A model generated the notes under the pieces. The model ran no database searches. It was not told where the DNA came from and saw only the letters and a list, made by a program, of their open reading frames with translations. The position numbers and the translations under genes were made by a program. Positions 1 through 8,812 of a stretch of DNA of 64,000 nt are shown here, one piece after another; the first letter of the stretch is position 1, and every line of letters begins with the position of its first letter. Source of the stretch: Sphingosinicella flava (GTDB lineage: Bacteria; Pseudomonadota; Alphaproteobacteria; Sphingomonadales; Sphingomonadaceae); the NCBI RefSeq assembly GCF_016025255.1, contig NZ_CP065592.1, forward strand, positions 124,001 through 188,000, read 5' to 3'.

Positions 1-2
1 TG

Positions 3-1298
3 AAGCCCTATCACTTGACTTTGATGAAGGCGGTAAAACCGCTGGATGCACCGCAGCCCTATCGCATATTGGCCGATGAAGCCCGGCCGGAAATTCCTGT
101 AGAGCTTCGCAATTGCGCCAAAGATTATGACCGGCCGCGCTACGCAGCGTCTTCGACGGTCGACCGGGATATGCCCGTTTCACCCGCAGCCTTCGGCTGG
201 CATGACAAGGATAGCAGCTTTGCTTCCTGCAGGCGCGGTACTCGGCTGAGTTCCTGGGCGGGCGGCGCAGCCTCGGTCTCTTCTGGCGGCTATATCGCTG
301 GCATCGGCCCGCTCGCCTTCACCGTCGGCCCCAAGAACAATCCCCAGCTCGGACTGCTCGGGGCTGTGCAACCGGACGGTCTTTTTAGGCTGGAAGGCGC
401 TACCCTGGTCAATCTTGGCGTCGGCTACACGCCCAATCAGGCGCAGCTGATGGCAATCAAGAAATTCCCCTATCCCATGCTCATGACCGATGAAGGCGCG
501 GTCATTCACGAGGGGATGCTTTCCCCAGGCAAGGCATTGGCCACGGTGCCCTTCCACCACGCCTATCGCGGCGTGTTAAAGCAGGACGTGTCCGTGTCGA
601 CCTTGATCAGCAAGCGCTCGCTTGCGGCCGGGACGGTCGTGTACGGCTTTCCGGCCCGTTCGCGTATGGAAGTGACCCGGGGTGGGATGCCCGACTTTCA
701 GCCCGTGGGCGATGAGGAATATCGTCAAATCGACCTGGACCTGACGTGGTGCGCGCCCATTCATGACGATGAACCTCAGAAGGAAAAGGCGCAGACGATC
801 GGCAAGGGTGGATGGTCGGCCGCTTGCGTGCCCTATAGCAACCTTGGCAACCACACGGTCTTGACCGGGCGCCAGCCGGCGTTCGCCGTCACGGGTCTGT
901 CCTACGACGCGACGACATCCTCAAATGACGGACCGCCGCCGATCGAACGCAACGATGCAGCGGCATTCGAAAGGCCGCTGCGGGTCGATTACGTCTATGA
1001 AAAGCAGGATGGCGAATTCATTCTGATTTCCGAACGCATCTATTATGGCGATGCGCTGACCAGCAGTACGCCCAGGCGAATCTATGCACCGTCGGGCATG
1101 TCGATCGTGAAGATCGCGGGCGCGCAGGTGGAATTGAAGCCTGGACCTGAGGGGATAACCGTAACGAAGTCCGGTCCGCCGCTTACGGGAGCCGATCCGT
1201 TGCTGTCATGGGACGAGAGAGCACTACTGCTCCAGCAACTCAAGAAGATGGGATTGAAGGTAGCCGAGCCGGAGGGGCAGGATAGCGGCGCGGAATGA
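3..1298 (+). CDS. Uncharacterised protein, 5'-truncated by the window edge
   Basis: The reading frame is open from the first bases of the window to the stop at 1296-1298, so the true start probably lies upstream; possible internal starts are a TTG at 15 and an ATG at 24, neither with a good ribosome-binding site. About 430 residues are visible. There is no recognisable catalytic motif, no hydrophobic membrane segment and no repeat. A Gly/Ser/Ala-rich stretch around residues 75-100 (including WAGGAASVSSGGYIAGIGPL) is followed by mixed beta-type sequence, and the last 30 residues are charged. It is followed by a bidirectional terminator hairpin and faces nusG tail to tail. I do not recognise the family and propose no function. 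Coding potential looks real because codon composition resembles the neighbours and the frame is long and uninterrupted. Confidence 0.7.
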   Translation, partial: KPYHLTLMKAVKPLDAPQPYRILADEARPEIPVELRNCAKDYDRPRYAASSTVDRDMPVSPAAFGWHDKDSSFASCRRGTRLSSWAGGAASVSSGGYIAGIGPLAFTVGPKNNPQLGLLGAVQPDGLFRLEGATLVNLGVGYTPNQAQLMAIKKFPYPMLMTDEGAVIHEGMLSPGKALATVPFHHAYRGVLKQDVSVSTLISKRSLAAGTVVYGFPARSRMEVTRGGMPDFQPVGDEEYRQIDLDLTWCAPIHDDEPQKEKAQTIGKGGWSAACVPYSNLGNHTVLTGRQPAFAVTGLSYDATTSSNDGPPPIERNDAAAFERPLRVDYVYEKQDGEFILISERIYYGDALTSSTPRRIYAPSGMSIVKIAGAQVELKPGPEGITVTKSGPPLTGADPLLSWDERALLLQQLKKMGLKVAEPEGQDSGAE

Positions 1299-1317
1299 CG
1301 CCTAATCCTGTAATAAG

Positions 1318-1345
1318 AAAGGCCGGAGCTTTTGCCCCGGCCTTT
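1318..1345. terminator. Bidirectional intrinsic terminator
   Basis: A perfect 9-bp stem AAAGGCCGG / CCGGCCTTT (1318-1326 with 1337-1345) has a 10-base loop. It is followed by TCTTT on the plus strand and by a T-rich run on the minus strand. It lies between the convergent unknown gene and nusG and can serve both. Confidence 0.8.
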
Positions 1346-1367
1346 TCTTTTGCTTTCGCAAAAAGTC

Positions 1368-1907
1368 TTACTTGCTAAGCTCGACCTGTTCGAATTCCAG
1401 TTCGACCGGCGTGGCGCGGCCGAAGATGGAGACGGAGACCTTTACGCGGCCGCGGTCGAAATCCAGTTCCTCGACGAGGCCGTTGAACGATGCGAACGGG
1501 CCTTCCAGCACCTTGACGCTGTCGCCGATCTCGTAATCCACGCTGACCTTGGTCTTGGGCGCGGCGGCGGCGGCTTCTTCCTTCGTGTTGAGGATGCGCG
1601 CGGCTTCGGCCTCGCTGATCGGCTGCGGCTTGCCGCTGGAGCCGAGGAAGCCCGTCACCTTCGGGGTGTTCTTGACGAGGTGGTAGACGTCGTCGTTCAT
1701 CGCGAGCTTCGCGAGGACGTAGCCCGGGAAGAATTTGCGGTCCGACGTCACCTTCTTGCCGCGGCGGACTTCCGTCACCTTTTCGGTGGGGACTTCGACG
1801 GCCTCGACAAGCTGCTCGAGCCCCAGGCGCTGCGCTTCCGACACGATCGCGTCGCGCACCTTGTTCTCGAAACCCGAATAAGCGTGGATGATGTACCAGC
1901 GTGACAT
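1368..1907 (-). CDS. nusG: Transcription termination/antitermination factor NusG
   Basis: A 179-residue protein that binds RNA polymerase and couples it to Rho and to ribosomal protein S10. The N-terminal NGN domain starts MSRWYIIHAYSGFENKV and contains the RKFFPGYVLAKL segment near residues 57-68. The C-terminal KOW domain follows, with GDSVKVLEGPFASFNGLVEE and a closing beta segment. A short Ala-rich linker (around residues 110-120) separates the two domains. Length and architecture are normal for the family. It follows secE with an 8-base gap, the usual secE-nusG arrangement, and probably shares the transcript that also carries tRNA-Trp. The downstream hairpin at 1318-1345 ends the unit. 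Confidence 0.97.
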   Translation of the reverse strand: MSRWYIIHAYSGFENKVRDAIVSEAQRLGLEQLVEAVEVPTEKVTEVRRGKKVTSDRKFFPGYVLAKLAMNDDVYHLVKNTPKVTGFLGSSGKPQPISEAEAARILNTKEEAAAAAPKTKVSVDYEIGDSVKVLEGPFASFNGLVEELDFDRGRVKVSVSIFGRATPVELEFEQVELSK

Positions 1908-1915
1908 GGTGATCC

Positions 1916-2113
1916 TTAGTTCAGGAGGCCGAGCAGCGCCTTGACGATGGCGCTGAACGCCGAATCGACGCCGAAGAAGAAGAGGCCGAGGAGGGTGGCC
2001 ATGATGAACACCATGACGGTGGTGACCATGGTTTCACGGCGGGTCGGCCAGGCGACCTTGCCGGTCTCCACCTTCACCTGCCGCAGGAATTCTCCGGGAC
2101 TGACTTTCGCCAC
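1916..2113 (-). CDS. secE: Preprotein translocase subunit SecE
   Basis: A 65-residue short-form SecE with one transmembrane helix in its C-terminal half (residues about 30-50, MVFIMATLLGLFFFGVDSAF). The preceding amphipathic segment carries the family motif KVAWPTRRETMVTT. SecE stabilises SecY in the inner-membrane SecYEG channel. It lies directly upstream of nusG (8 bases) and downstream of tRNA-Trp on the same strand, the common proteobacterial order. Single-helix SecE is the standard form outside the enterobacteria, so this is full length. Confidence 0.96.
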   Translation of the reverse strand: MAKVSPGEFLRQVKVETGKVAWPTRRETMVTTVMVFIMATLLGLFFFGVDSAFSAIVKALLGLLN

Positions 2114-2229
2114 GAACGATCCTCTTCAAACAACACAAAAAAGGCCATGGCCGACTTGGGAGAACCCCCGCGACCCTGACCTCATATAATCTCTCCGGCG
2201 CTCATTTCATCACACCTTCGAAAGGAAGA

Positions 2230-2305
2230 TGGCAGGAGTGGAGGGACTCGAACCCACGGCCCTCGGTTTTGGAGACCGATGCTCTACCAGCTGAGCTACA
2301 CTCCT
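2230..2305 (-). tRNA. tRNA-Trp (anticodon CCA)
   Basis: On the minus strand a 76-nt cloverleaf can be folded: a 7-bp acceptor AGGAGTG/CACTCCT, a D arm GCTC..GAGC, an anticodon stem TCGGT/ACCGA with loop CTCCAAA giving CCA, and a T arm with GTTCGAGTC. Discriminator G and an encoded 3' CCA (2230-2232) are present. It precedes secE-nusG on the same strand. Confidence 0.97.
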
Positions 2306-2390
2306 GTGGAGCCGGAGAGGGCGGGTCTTAGCGGTGGCGATGGGGGAGCGCAAGAGGGACTGCACCTCATTTCCACCCGCCTGGACGGGA

Positions 2391-4721
2391 TCACGCCGCA
2401 GCGCTGATGGCCCCGCGCGCCATGAGCAGTTTGCGGGCATCGCTGGCCGTCAGCGGATCGGAGAAGATGAATCCCTGCACGCGATCGCAGCCATATTCGC
2501 GGACGAGATCGAGCTGTTCGGCGGTTTCCACGCCTTCGGCCACCGTCGTCATGCCGAGGCTGCCGGCAAGCGCCACGACGGCGCGGATGATCGCACCGCT
2601 GCCCGGATCCTCGCGCGACAGGGATTTGACGAAGGTGCGATCGACTTTCAGCGTGTCGAAATTGGTGTCGCGCAGATAGCCCAAGGACGAATAGCCGGTT
2701 CCGAAATCGTCCATGGCAAGGCGCACGCCGAGGCTGTGGATCTGCTGCAGCACCTTTTTCGTGAAGGGCGTCAGGTTGAGGAAGACGGTTTCCGTCACCT
2801 CCAGCTCCAGCAGGCCAGGCTTCAGGTTGGAATAGGACAAAGCGGAGACCAGTTTCAGCAGGAAATTGGGATCGAGCAGCTGGCGCGGCGACAGGTTGAC
2901 CGCGATGCGGACATTGCCGGGCCACTGCGCCGCTTCGTGGCAGGCGGTGCGCAACACCCACTCGCCGATCGCCCCGATCAGGCCGGTTTCCTCGGCAATG
3001 GGCACGAATTTAGCGGGCGAAATGTCGCCCAGCGTCGGATGGTGCCAGCGCAGCAAGGCTTCGAAACTTTCGATCCGCGCCGTCTCCGCATTCACGACCG
3101 GCTGGTAGTGGATGTCGAACTCCGCATTTTCGAGCGCGGTGCGGAGTGCGAGCTCAAGCCGGCGCCGTTCCTCGGCGCTTTCGTGGAAGCGCGCTTCGTA
3201 AAAGCAGATGTCGTCGCCGCCACTCGATTTCGCGCGATAGAGGGCGAGATCGGCGTTGCGCACCAATTCTTCCACGCTGTCGCCGTCGCCGGGGCCGAAC
3301 GCCGCGCCGATGCTGACGCCGACGAAGAGATTCTGATCCTGGTAGACCACCGGTTCCTTCACCGCCTCGATGATTTCGATGGCGAGCCGGTGCACCTGCT
3401 CGCGGTCCGTATCGGGAAGCACGATCGCGAATTCGTCCCCGCCAAGGCGGCCCGCCGTGGCGGCGGCGGGGATCAGGTTGTCGATCCGCCTGGCCAGTTC
3501 CTGCAACAGATAATCGCCGGCGACATGGCCGAGCGAATCGTTCACCGTCTTGAAGCGGTCGAGATCGAGCAGCATGACGGCGCAGGCCGACCCCCGCGTA
3601 TCGGCACCCGCCTGCGCCGCGCCCAGTGCTTCGATGACTTGGAGCCGGTTGGGCATGCCGGTCAGCGGATCGTGACGGGCCATATGCTGGATGCGTTCCG
3701 CCGCCTGCCGGGCCTGCGTGACGTCGGACCCGACGCCGCGATAGCCGATGAAGCGCCCGTTGGAATCGTAGCGCGGGCGCGCCGACAATTCGATGCAACG
3801 CACGCCCTGCGGACTGACGAGCGGGACGGTAATTTCGGAGAAGGAGGATTGTTTGCGGATCTTGTCGATGACACCGTCCAGCATGCCGGCGAGCCCTTCG
3901 TCGGCATCCCGGCTTTCGAGCAGGAGGTTGAGGATCGGCTGGCCTTCCAAATCTGCGGCTTCGCGGCCGATCGCCCGGGCAAAGCGCGCGGAAACGCTTT
4001 CAAGACTGAGCAATCGGTCGGTCTGCCAAAGCCAATCGGCATCGCTGGTTTCATATTCGCGAAGCAGAAGGCTGATCGTCTCCGATCGTTCTTCCAAAAC
4101 GAGCTCCACCCATTTGCGCTGCATGAAATTCCGTCCGTTGGTCAGGACGAGGAGCAAAAGGCCGATCGTATAGGCAATTCCCACAGGTGAAATGCCAGCC
4201 GAGCCGGATTGGGCCAGCATGTTCGTAACGATCGCGCCCATGATGCAGATGTAGGCCCCGGCAGCGAGCGGCATGGGGGCAAGGATGAAGGCCGCAGCGG
4301 CCATCATTCCCGTCGTGATCAAGCCGATGGCCAGTAATTGCGTGTGATCGGCATAAGGCGCGAAATATTGCGCAGGAAATGCCCATAAAAGTCCAAAGAT
4401 CACGCCATAATAAGACGATTTCTCGATGGCTGGACGGGCAACGATACCCCTAGGCGCCATCCGCCGGACGTGGTGAATCGACAGCAGGTTCATCGCCGCG
4501 ATCGCGACGAGCCACCCGCTTAGCATCCGCCAATCCTGATCCCGAATAATGAAGACGAGCAGGATCGCGTTGAATGCCTGGCTCCAGATTGCGAAGCTGA
4601 GCGACCGGCTCAGCTCCTGGATCTGCGCGGCGCGCACGCGGCCCCACCCGGTTTTACCGGGCGGTTCGGCGCGGTTGAAGACAACGCGCCAATCGAGTTG
4701 GGGTGGTGAACCTTCGCTCAT
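2391..4721 (-). CDS. Membrane-anchored PAS-GGDEF-EAL protein (c-di-GMP turnover)
   Basis: A large signalling protein of about 776 residues. Roughly residues 30-210 hold several hydrophobic helices, then a PAS-like region (about 220-340), a GGDEF domain with intact GRLGGDEFAIV and LDLDRFKTVNDSLGH, and a C-terminal EAL domain with EALLRW, ETVF, DDFGTGYSSLGYL, KVDRTFV and AEGVET. Both the synthase active site and the phosphodiesterase metal-binding residues look complete, so it could make or degrade c-di-GMP; the net direction cannot be read from sequence. I chose the ATG at 4721 because AGGAAAG lies 6 bases upstream; an in-frame start at 4754 would add 11 residues. It stands alone, with tRNA-Trp downstream and the acyl-AMP ligase gene upstream on the same strand. 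Confidence 0.92.
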   Translation of the reverse strand: MSEGSPPQLDWRVVFNRAEPPGKTGWGRVRAAQIQELSRSLSFAIWSQAFNAILLVFIIRDQDWRMLSGWLVAIAAMNLLSIHHVRRMAPRGIVARPAIEKSSYYGVIFGLLWAFPAQYFAPYADHTQLLAIGLITTGMMAAAAFILAPMPLAAGAYICIMGAIVTNMLAQSGSAGISPVGIAYTIGLLLLVLTNGRNFMQRKWVELVLEERSETISLLLREYETSDADWLWQTDRLLSLESVSARFARAIGREAADLEGQPILNLLLESRDADEGLAGMLDGVIDKIRKQSSFSEITVPLVSPQGVRCIELSARPRYDSNGRFIGYRGVGSDVTQARQAAERIQHMARHDPLTGMPNRLQVIEALGAAQAGADTRGSACAVMLLDLDRFKTVNDSLGHVAGDYLLQELARRIDNLIPAAATAGRLGGDEFAIVLPDTDREQVHRLAIEIIEAVKEPVVYQDQNLFVGVSIGAAFGPGDGDSVEELVRNADLALYRAKSSGGDDICFYEARFHESAEERRRLELALRTALENAEFDIHYQPVVNAETARIESFEALLRWHHPTLGDISPAKFVPIAEETGLIGAIGEWVLRTACHEAAQWPGNVRIAVNLSPRQLLDPNFLLKLVSALSYSNLKPGLLELEVTETVFLNLTPFTKKVLQQIHSLGVRLAMDDFGTGYSSLGYLRDTNFDTLKVDRTFVKSLSREDPGSGAIIRAVVALAGSLGMTTVAEGVETAEQLDLVREYGCDRVQGFIFSDPLTASDARKLLMARGAISAAA

Positions 4722-4829
4722 GGCCTTTCCTGCGGGTGCAGACATAAGGACCATTGGTTAGCGAAACGTTAGGCTTCCCATGAAAAGCCGCTCAATCGAG
4801 GCCACTTTTTCGCATTGGCGGCAGAAGTG

Positions 4830-6605
4830 TCAGGCTGCGATGTCGTAGGGCTGGATCTCTCCGGAGAGATAGAGGTTGCGCGCCTTCGCCCGGCTCAATT
4901 TGCCGGAGCTGGTGCGCGGCAGCGTCCGCGGCGGGACGAGCTCGACGACGCAATTCATGCCGGTGATGGCGCGAACCCGTTCGCGGATTTCGGTGCGCAA
5001 TCGGCTCCGCTCCTCATTGTCCGACGTCCGGCATTGGACGAGTACGGCGGGGGTTTCCTCGCCGCCCGGCGTCGTAATGGCGAAGGCGGCGATATCGCCC
5101 GCCTTGAAGCCCGGCAATTGCTCGACCGCCCATTCGATATCCTGCGGCCAATGGTTCTTGCCGTTGATGATGATCATGTCCTTCGCCCGGCCGACGATGT
5201 AGAGATAGCCGTCCGACAAATAGCCCATGTCGCCCGTGTCGAGCCAGCCGCCGGCCATGCAGGCCGCCGTCGCTTCGGGGTCGCGATAATAGCCGGCCAT
5301 GACGGATGGGCCGCGGCACCACACCTTGCCGATCGCGCGGTCCGGCAGGGCGCCGGCGTCCTCGTCGCGGATCTCGACGTCCATGTCACGCACGGCCTTG
5401 CCGCAATTGACGATGGCGCGGAAACGCTGCGGCTTGTTCTTGTCGGCTTCCCCGCCGCCGGCGAGGAGATGTTCCTCCACCAGCTCGACGACGATGCCCT
5501 CGCCCGGCGGCATGATGGTCACGGCGAGCGTCGCTTCGGCCAGGCCATAGGAGGGGAGGAAGCTCGACGCCTTGAAGCCCGCGTCGGCGAAGGCGTCGAC
5601 GAAGCTCTGCATGACATCCGGACGGATCATGTCCGCGCCGTTCCCCGCGACGCGCCAACGCGACAGGTCGAAGCGATCCGACGCCTTGGTTTGGCTCGAC
5701 ATGCGGCGGGCGCAGATGTCGTAGCCGAAGGTCGGCGAATAGCTGAGCGTCGTGCCTTCGTTGCGGCTGATGAGATCGAGCCAGGCGAGCGGGCGGCGGG
5801 CGAAATCCTCGGTCTTCAAATAATCGGTCGACACCTGGTTCGCGACTGGAGAGAGCAGGCAGCCGACAAGGCCCATGTCGTGATACCAAGGGAGCCAGGA
5901 CACGCAGCGGTCGCTGTCCTGAAGCCGCATGCCATGGCTGTGTGCGGCGAGATTGTTGAGGAGCGAGCGGTGCGTGACCGCGACGCCGTGCGGGAAACGC
6001 GTCGAGCCGCTGGAATATTGCAGATAGGCGATGTCGTCCGGATCGGCCTTTGGAAGATCGGCGGCCGGTGCCGGGCGCTCCGCAAAGCTCTCCCAATCGA
6101 TCCCCTCGGCGCCTTGCGCTTCGGCTGCGGCGCTGGCCATGGCGGCAAGCTCGGCCGGATAGAAGAGGATGCGCGCGTCCGAGCTTTTGAGCTGGACGGC
6201 GAGCTGGTCGATATAGCTGTCCTTGCCGCCGAACGAAGTCGGCAACGGCAAGGGCACGGGCCAGGCGCCCGCATAGACGGCGCCGAAGAAAAGGGCGGCG
6301 AATTCGGCGCCGGTTTCGGCGACGAGCGCGATGCGGTCCCCCGGCCTCACGCCATGGGCGATCAGGCGATAAGTGGCCTGGATGGCATCGTCGCGCAACG
6401 CGCGGAATGGATAAGGGCGGGCGAGCTGGCCGCGCGGATCGTGAAAATTAAGCCCTCTTTTACCGGTCGCGGCATAATCGAGGGCGTCGCCGAGCGTATC
6501 GAAATCGGCGAACCGGCGCGGAAGATCGTCGCCGGTCGCGGTCGGGATCATATCCCCGCCAGCAGGCAGCTTGCGCGCGAGAGCGGAATTTTCACCGTTT
6601 TTCAT
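4830..6605 (-). CDS. Fatty-acyl-AMP ligase (FAAL-type AMP-forming synthetase)
   Basis: A 591-residue ANL-superfamily enzyme activating a carboxylic acid with ATP. The phosphate-binding loop reads YSSGSTRFPHGV at about residues 197-208, the variant typical of fatty-acyl-AMP ligases. Also present are SYGLAEATL (A5 region), a DTGDMGYLSDGYLYIVGRAKD hinge block (in parts), a KNHWPQDIE segment and a C-terminal SSGKLSRAK lysine block. FAALs pass acyl-adenylates to acyl carrier proteins rather than to CoA, but no carrier protein or polyketide synthase is adjacent. The ATG at 6605 is used; a TTG at 6626 overlapped by GAGGAAA is an alternative. It is divergent from recX with about 120 bases between likely starts. 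The acyl-AMP subclass is a family inference; simple acyl-CoA synthetase activity is not excluded. Confidence 0.88.
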   Translation of the reverse strand: MKNGENSALARKLPAGGDMIPTATGDDLPRRFADFDTLGDALDYAATGKRGLNFHDPRGQLARPYPFRALRDDAIQATYRLIAHGVRPGDRIALVAETGAEFAALFFGAVYAGAWPVPLPLPTSFGGKDSYIDQLAVQLKSSDARILFYPAELAAMASAAAEAQGAEGIDWESFAERPAPAADLPKADPDDIAYLQYSSGSTRFPHGVAVTHRSLLNNLAAHSHGMRLQDSDRCVSWLPWYHDMGLVGCLLSPVANQVSTDYLKTEDFARRPLAWLDLISRNEGTTLSYSPTFGYDICARRMSSQTKASDRFDLSRWRVAGNGADMIRPDVMQSFVDAFADAGFKASSFLPSYGLAEATLAVTIMPPGEGIVVELVEEHLLAGGGEADKNKPQRFRAIVNCGKAVRDMDVEIRDEDAGALPDRAIGKVWCRGPSVMAGYYRDPEATAACMAGGWLDTGDMGYLSDGYLYIVGRAKDMIIINGKNHWPQDIEWAVEQLPGFKAGDIAAFAITTPGGEETPAVLVQCRTSDNEERSRLRTEIRERVRAITGMNCVVELVPPRTLPRTSSGKLSRAKARNLYLSGEIQPYDIAA

Positions 6606-6725
6606 GACGTTGGAATATTTCCTCAATAGACGATGGACCGGCCAGCCGGTTTCATCTCTTCATATTGCCCGTTACGCCACAAGCCGCGTTCATATTTCGG
6701 CCCGACTGTGGCACAATCATGGCGC

Positions 6726-7289
6726 GTGAACCATCGTCGGCACAAAAGTGCAAGGCCGCCCATCGATGCCGCGGGCCTTGAACGACTCGCGCTCCATTAT
6801 GTGGGGCGCTATGCCACCAGTCGCGCGAAGCTGCGCGCCTATCTCCATCGCAAAATTGCCGAACGCGGATGGCAAGGTGATGATGCGGCGCCGGTCGAGG
6901 CGCTGGTCGAGCGGATCGAACGCCTCGGCTATGTCGACGACCGCGCCTTTGCCGCAGCGCGCGCCGCATCGCTCGGCCGCAAGGGTTACGGCCCGCGCCG
7001 GGTGCATGAAAGCCTGCGCGCGGCGGGTATCGGCGAGGAGGAAGGCGAAGAAGCCCGGTCCATCGCCGCGGGCAGCCAGCTGAGTGCGGCCCTCGCCTTT
7101 GCGCGGCGCAAGCGGATCGGGCCCTTCGCCTCCGCCGTTCCGGACCGGCCGGGGCGGGAGAAGGCGCTGGCCGCGATGCTGCGCGCCGGCCATGGTCTCG
7201 ATGTGGCGCGCCGGGTGGTGGACGCCATGCCGGGCGACGTTCCGGAAGAGGACAGTTCCGGCGAGGAGGCCGGAAAATATTCCTTTTAA
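6726..7289 (+). CDS. recX: Regulatory protein RecX
   Basis: A small basic, helical protein of about 187 residues of the RecX family, which binds RecA filaments and modulates recombinase activity. The family shows in ALHYVGRYATSRAKLRAYLHRK near the N terminus, the VERIERLGYVDDRAFAAARA block and the GYGPRRVHESLRAAGI block. A GTG at 6726 gives a family-like N terminus; the frame is open further upstream to an ATG at 6633, which would add 31 residues unlike other family members. No clear ribosome-binding site decides the start. It is divergent from the acyl-AMP ligase gene and followed after about 75 bases by the cold-shock gene. No SOS box was seen. Confidence 0.85.
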   Translation: MNHRRHKSARPPIDAAGLERLALHYVGRYATSRAKLRAYLHRKIAERGWQGDDAAPVEALVERIERLGYVDDRAFAAARAASLGRKGYGPRRVHESLRAAGIGEEEGEEARSIAAGSQLSAALAFARRKRIGPFASAVPDRPGREKALAAMLRAGHGLDVARRVVDAMPGDVPEEDSSGEEAGKYSF

Positions 7290-7365
7290 CCATGACCCGT
7301 GATACCTGTTCATAAAACAGGGTGGATCGCGTATGATACCGCGTGAAAAGGACGAGGAAGGCGGT

Positions 7366-7926
7366 ATGACGGCCTCTCTTTGCGCTGAGGACGTACACGT
7401 CGCGGCAGAGGCCGAAACCGACGCCGAAATCGTCGAGGGCGTCGTCAAATGGTTCGATGCGACCCGTGGCTTCGGTTTCGTCGTCAGCGACGGCGCCGAT
7501 GGTGATGTCCTGATCCACTTCAGCATATTGAAGGAACATGGCCGCCGCAGCCTACCCGAAGGCGCGCGGGTGACGTGCATGGTCGCCGCAGAGCAACGCG
7601 GCCTTCAGGCGCGCCGCATCCTGTCGATCGACCTCACCGACGCGGTGATGCCGGAAACGCCGCGCGCCAGCATCGCCGAGCGCGTCGACCCCATCGCCCT
7701 TATCGACGCGGCGGGACCGTTCGAGGCGGTGACGGTCAAATGGTTCAATCGCCTGAAGGGCTACGGCTTCGTGTTTCGGGAGGCCGATCCGTCTCAAGAC
7801 ATTTTCGTTCACATGGAAACTGTGCGAAAGGGGGGACTCGTCGATCTTTTGCCCGATCAAATGCTTCGGGCGCGGATCGCCGTCGGCCGCAAAGGGCCGC
7901 TTGCCGTTGCCGTGGAGCCCGTATGA
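7366..7926 (+). CDS. Tandem cold-shock domain protein
   Basis: A 186-residue protein with two cold-shock domains that bind single-stranded nucleic acids. The first domain (about residues 25-90) has VKWFDATRGFGFVV and DVLIHFS; the second (about 120-186) has VKWFNRLKGYGFVF and DIFVHMET. A spacer of roughly 30 residues joins them. Double-CSD proteins are common in alphaproteobacteria and often act in cold or stationary phase. The ATG at 7366 is preferred because AGGAAG lies 5 bases upstream; an upstream ATG at 7333 would add 11 residues. The 5' region holds a small inverted repeat CCTGTT-N5-AACAGG (7305-7321) that may form a leader hairpin. The stop overlaps the ATG of the DUF192 gene (ATGA), so the two are probably co-translated. 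Confidence 0.93.
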   Translation: MTASLCAEDVHVAAEAETDAEIVEGVVKWFDATRGFGFVVSDGADGDVLIHFSILKEHGRRSLPEGARVTCMVAAEQRGLQARRILSIDLTDAVMPETPRASIAERVDPIALIDAAGPFEAVTVKWFNRLKGYGFVFREADPSQDIFVHMETVRKGGLVDLLPDQMLRARIAVGRKGPLAVAVEPV

Positions 7927-8396
7927 ACCCTCATTTTGCCGCCCTTTCCCTCGCCCTCCTTGCCAGCACGACGGCGTGCAATGCGCAGCCGCAGGCACAG
8001 CCGACCGCTCCGGTCCGATCGGAAGCGGGGCTGCGGGTCGTGCCGCTCACCATCCGCGCCGACGGCCGCGCCCACCTGTTCCAGGTCGAAGTCGCGGCCA
8101 CGCCTCAAGAGCAGGGGCAGGGTCTCATGTACCGGCAGACGCTCGCCCCCAACGCGGGCATGATCTTTCCCTTCGAGGAGCCGCGCATCGCGAGTTTCTG
8201 GATGAAAAATACGCTCATCCCGCTCGACATGGTCTTCATCCGCGCGGATGGCACGATTTCGAGCATCGCGGCCAATACCATTCCCCATTCGCTGACCCCC
8301 GTTCAATCCTCCGAACCGGTCGCGGCGGTTCTCGAACTCGCGGGCGGGCGCGCGGCCGAACTTGGCATCGAGGCGGGCGACAAGGTCAGCTGGTAA
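7923..8396 (+). CDS. DUF192 family exported protein
   Basis: A 157-residue protein with an N-terminal hydrophobic export signal ending near STTACNA, a weak lipobox, so it may be a lipoprotein or a periplasmic protein. The DUF192 domain covers about residues 45-155, with the conserved segments EQGQGLMYRQTL, NAGMIFPFEEP, SFWMKNTLIPLDMVFI and VLELAGG. The biochemical role of the family is unknown. The start at 7923 overlaps the stop of the cold-shock gene by four bases, indicating translational coupling. The NDUFA12-like gene follows 38 bases later. Confidence 0.9.
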   Translation: MNPHFAALSLALLASTTACNAQPQAQPTAPVRSEAGLRVVPLTIRADGRAHLFQVEVAATPQEQGQGLMYRQTLAPNAGMIFPFEEPRIASFWMKNTLIPLDMVFIRADGTISSIAANTIPHSLTPVQSSEPVAAVLELAGGRAAELGIEAGDKVSW

Positions 8397-8434
8397 GGCT
8401 TTTCTTCCATCCCCATCGGCGCTAGGCGGAAGCC

Positions 8435-8809
8435 ATGCTCAAGAAGATATTCACCTGGTGGACCGGCGCCACCATCGGCACCGCGCTTCACAGCTGGCGG
8501 ACGGGGCGCAAGGTCGGCACCGATTCGGCCGGCAATGTCTATTATGAAGGCAAGAAGGACGGCCGGCGCTGGGTGATCTATGCGGGCGAGAATGATGCGA
8601 GCGCCATTCCGCCGGAATGGCATGCCTGGATCCACAGGCAGATTGACGGGTTGCCCGACGACGCCCTGCCGCCGGTCCGCCCGTTCCAAAAGCCCGCGAC
8701 CGGCAATTTGACCGGCACGGCGCAGGCCTATCGTCCCTCCGGCGCGCTGGAGCGGGGCGGCCGCCGCCAGGCCGCGAGCGGCGATTACGAAGCCTGGACT
8801 CCGAACTGA
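8435..8809 (+). CDS. NADH:ubiquinone oxidoreductase accessory subunit, NDUFA12 family
   Basis: A 124-residue homologue of the mitochondrial complex I accessory subunit B17.2/NDUFA12, retained in alphaproteobacteria. Recognisable pieces are FTWWTGATIGT at the N terminus, TDSAGNVYYEGKKDGRRWVI in the middle and PPEWHAWIH with a Pro-rich C terminus. It has no membrane helix and would sit on the peripheral arm of complex I. The main nuo operon is not in this window; the gene lies instead in a group with DUF192, DUF2155 and aat, an arrangement often seen in this lineage. Confidence 0.93.
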   Translation: MLKKIFTWWTGATIGTALHSWRTGRKVGTDSAGNVYYEGKKDGRRWVIYAGENDASAIPPEWHAWIHRQIDGLPDDALPPVRPFQKPATGNLTGTAQAYRPSGALERGGRRQAASGDYEAWTPN

Positions 8810-8812
8810 CCG

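Noticed and set aside
2334-4190. 618-codon plus-strand frame opposite the GGDEF-EAL gene
   Set aside because: Antisense shadow; starts inside the tRNA-Trp region and has no ribosome-binding site.
4815-6629. 604-codon plus-strand frame opposite the acyl-AMP ligase
   Set aside because: Antisense shadow of a conserved gene; composition is typical of a codon-bias artefact.
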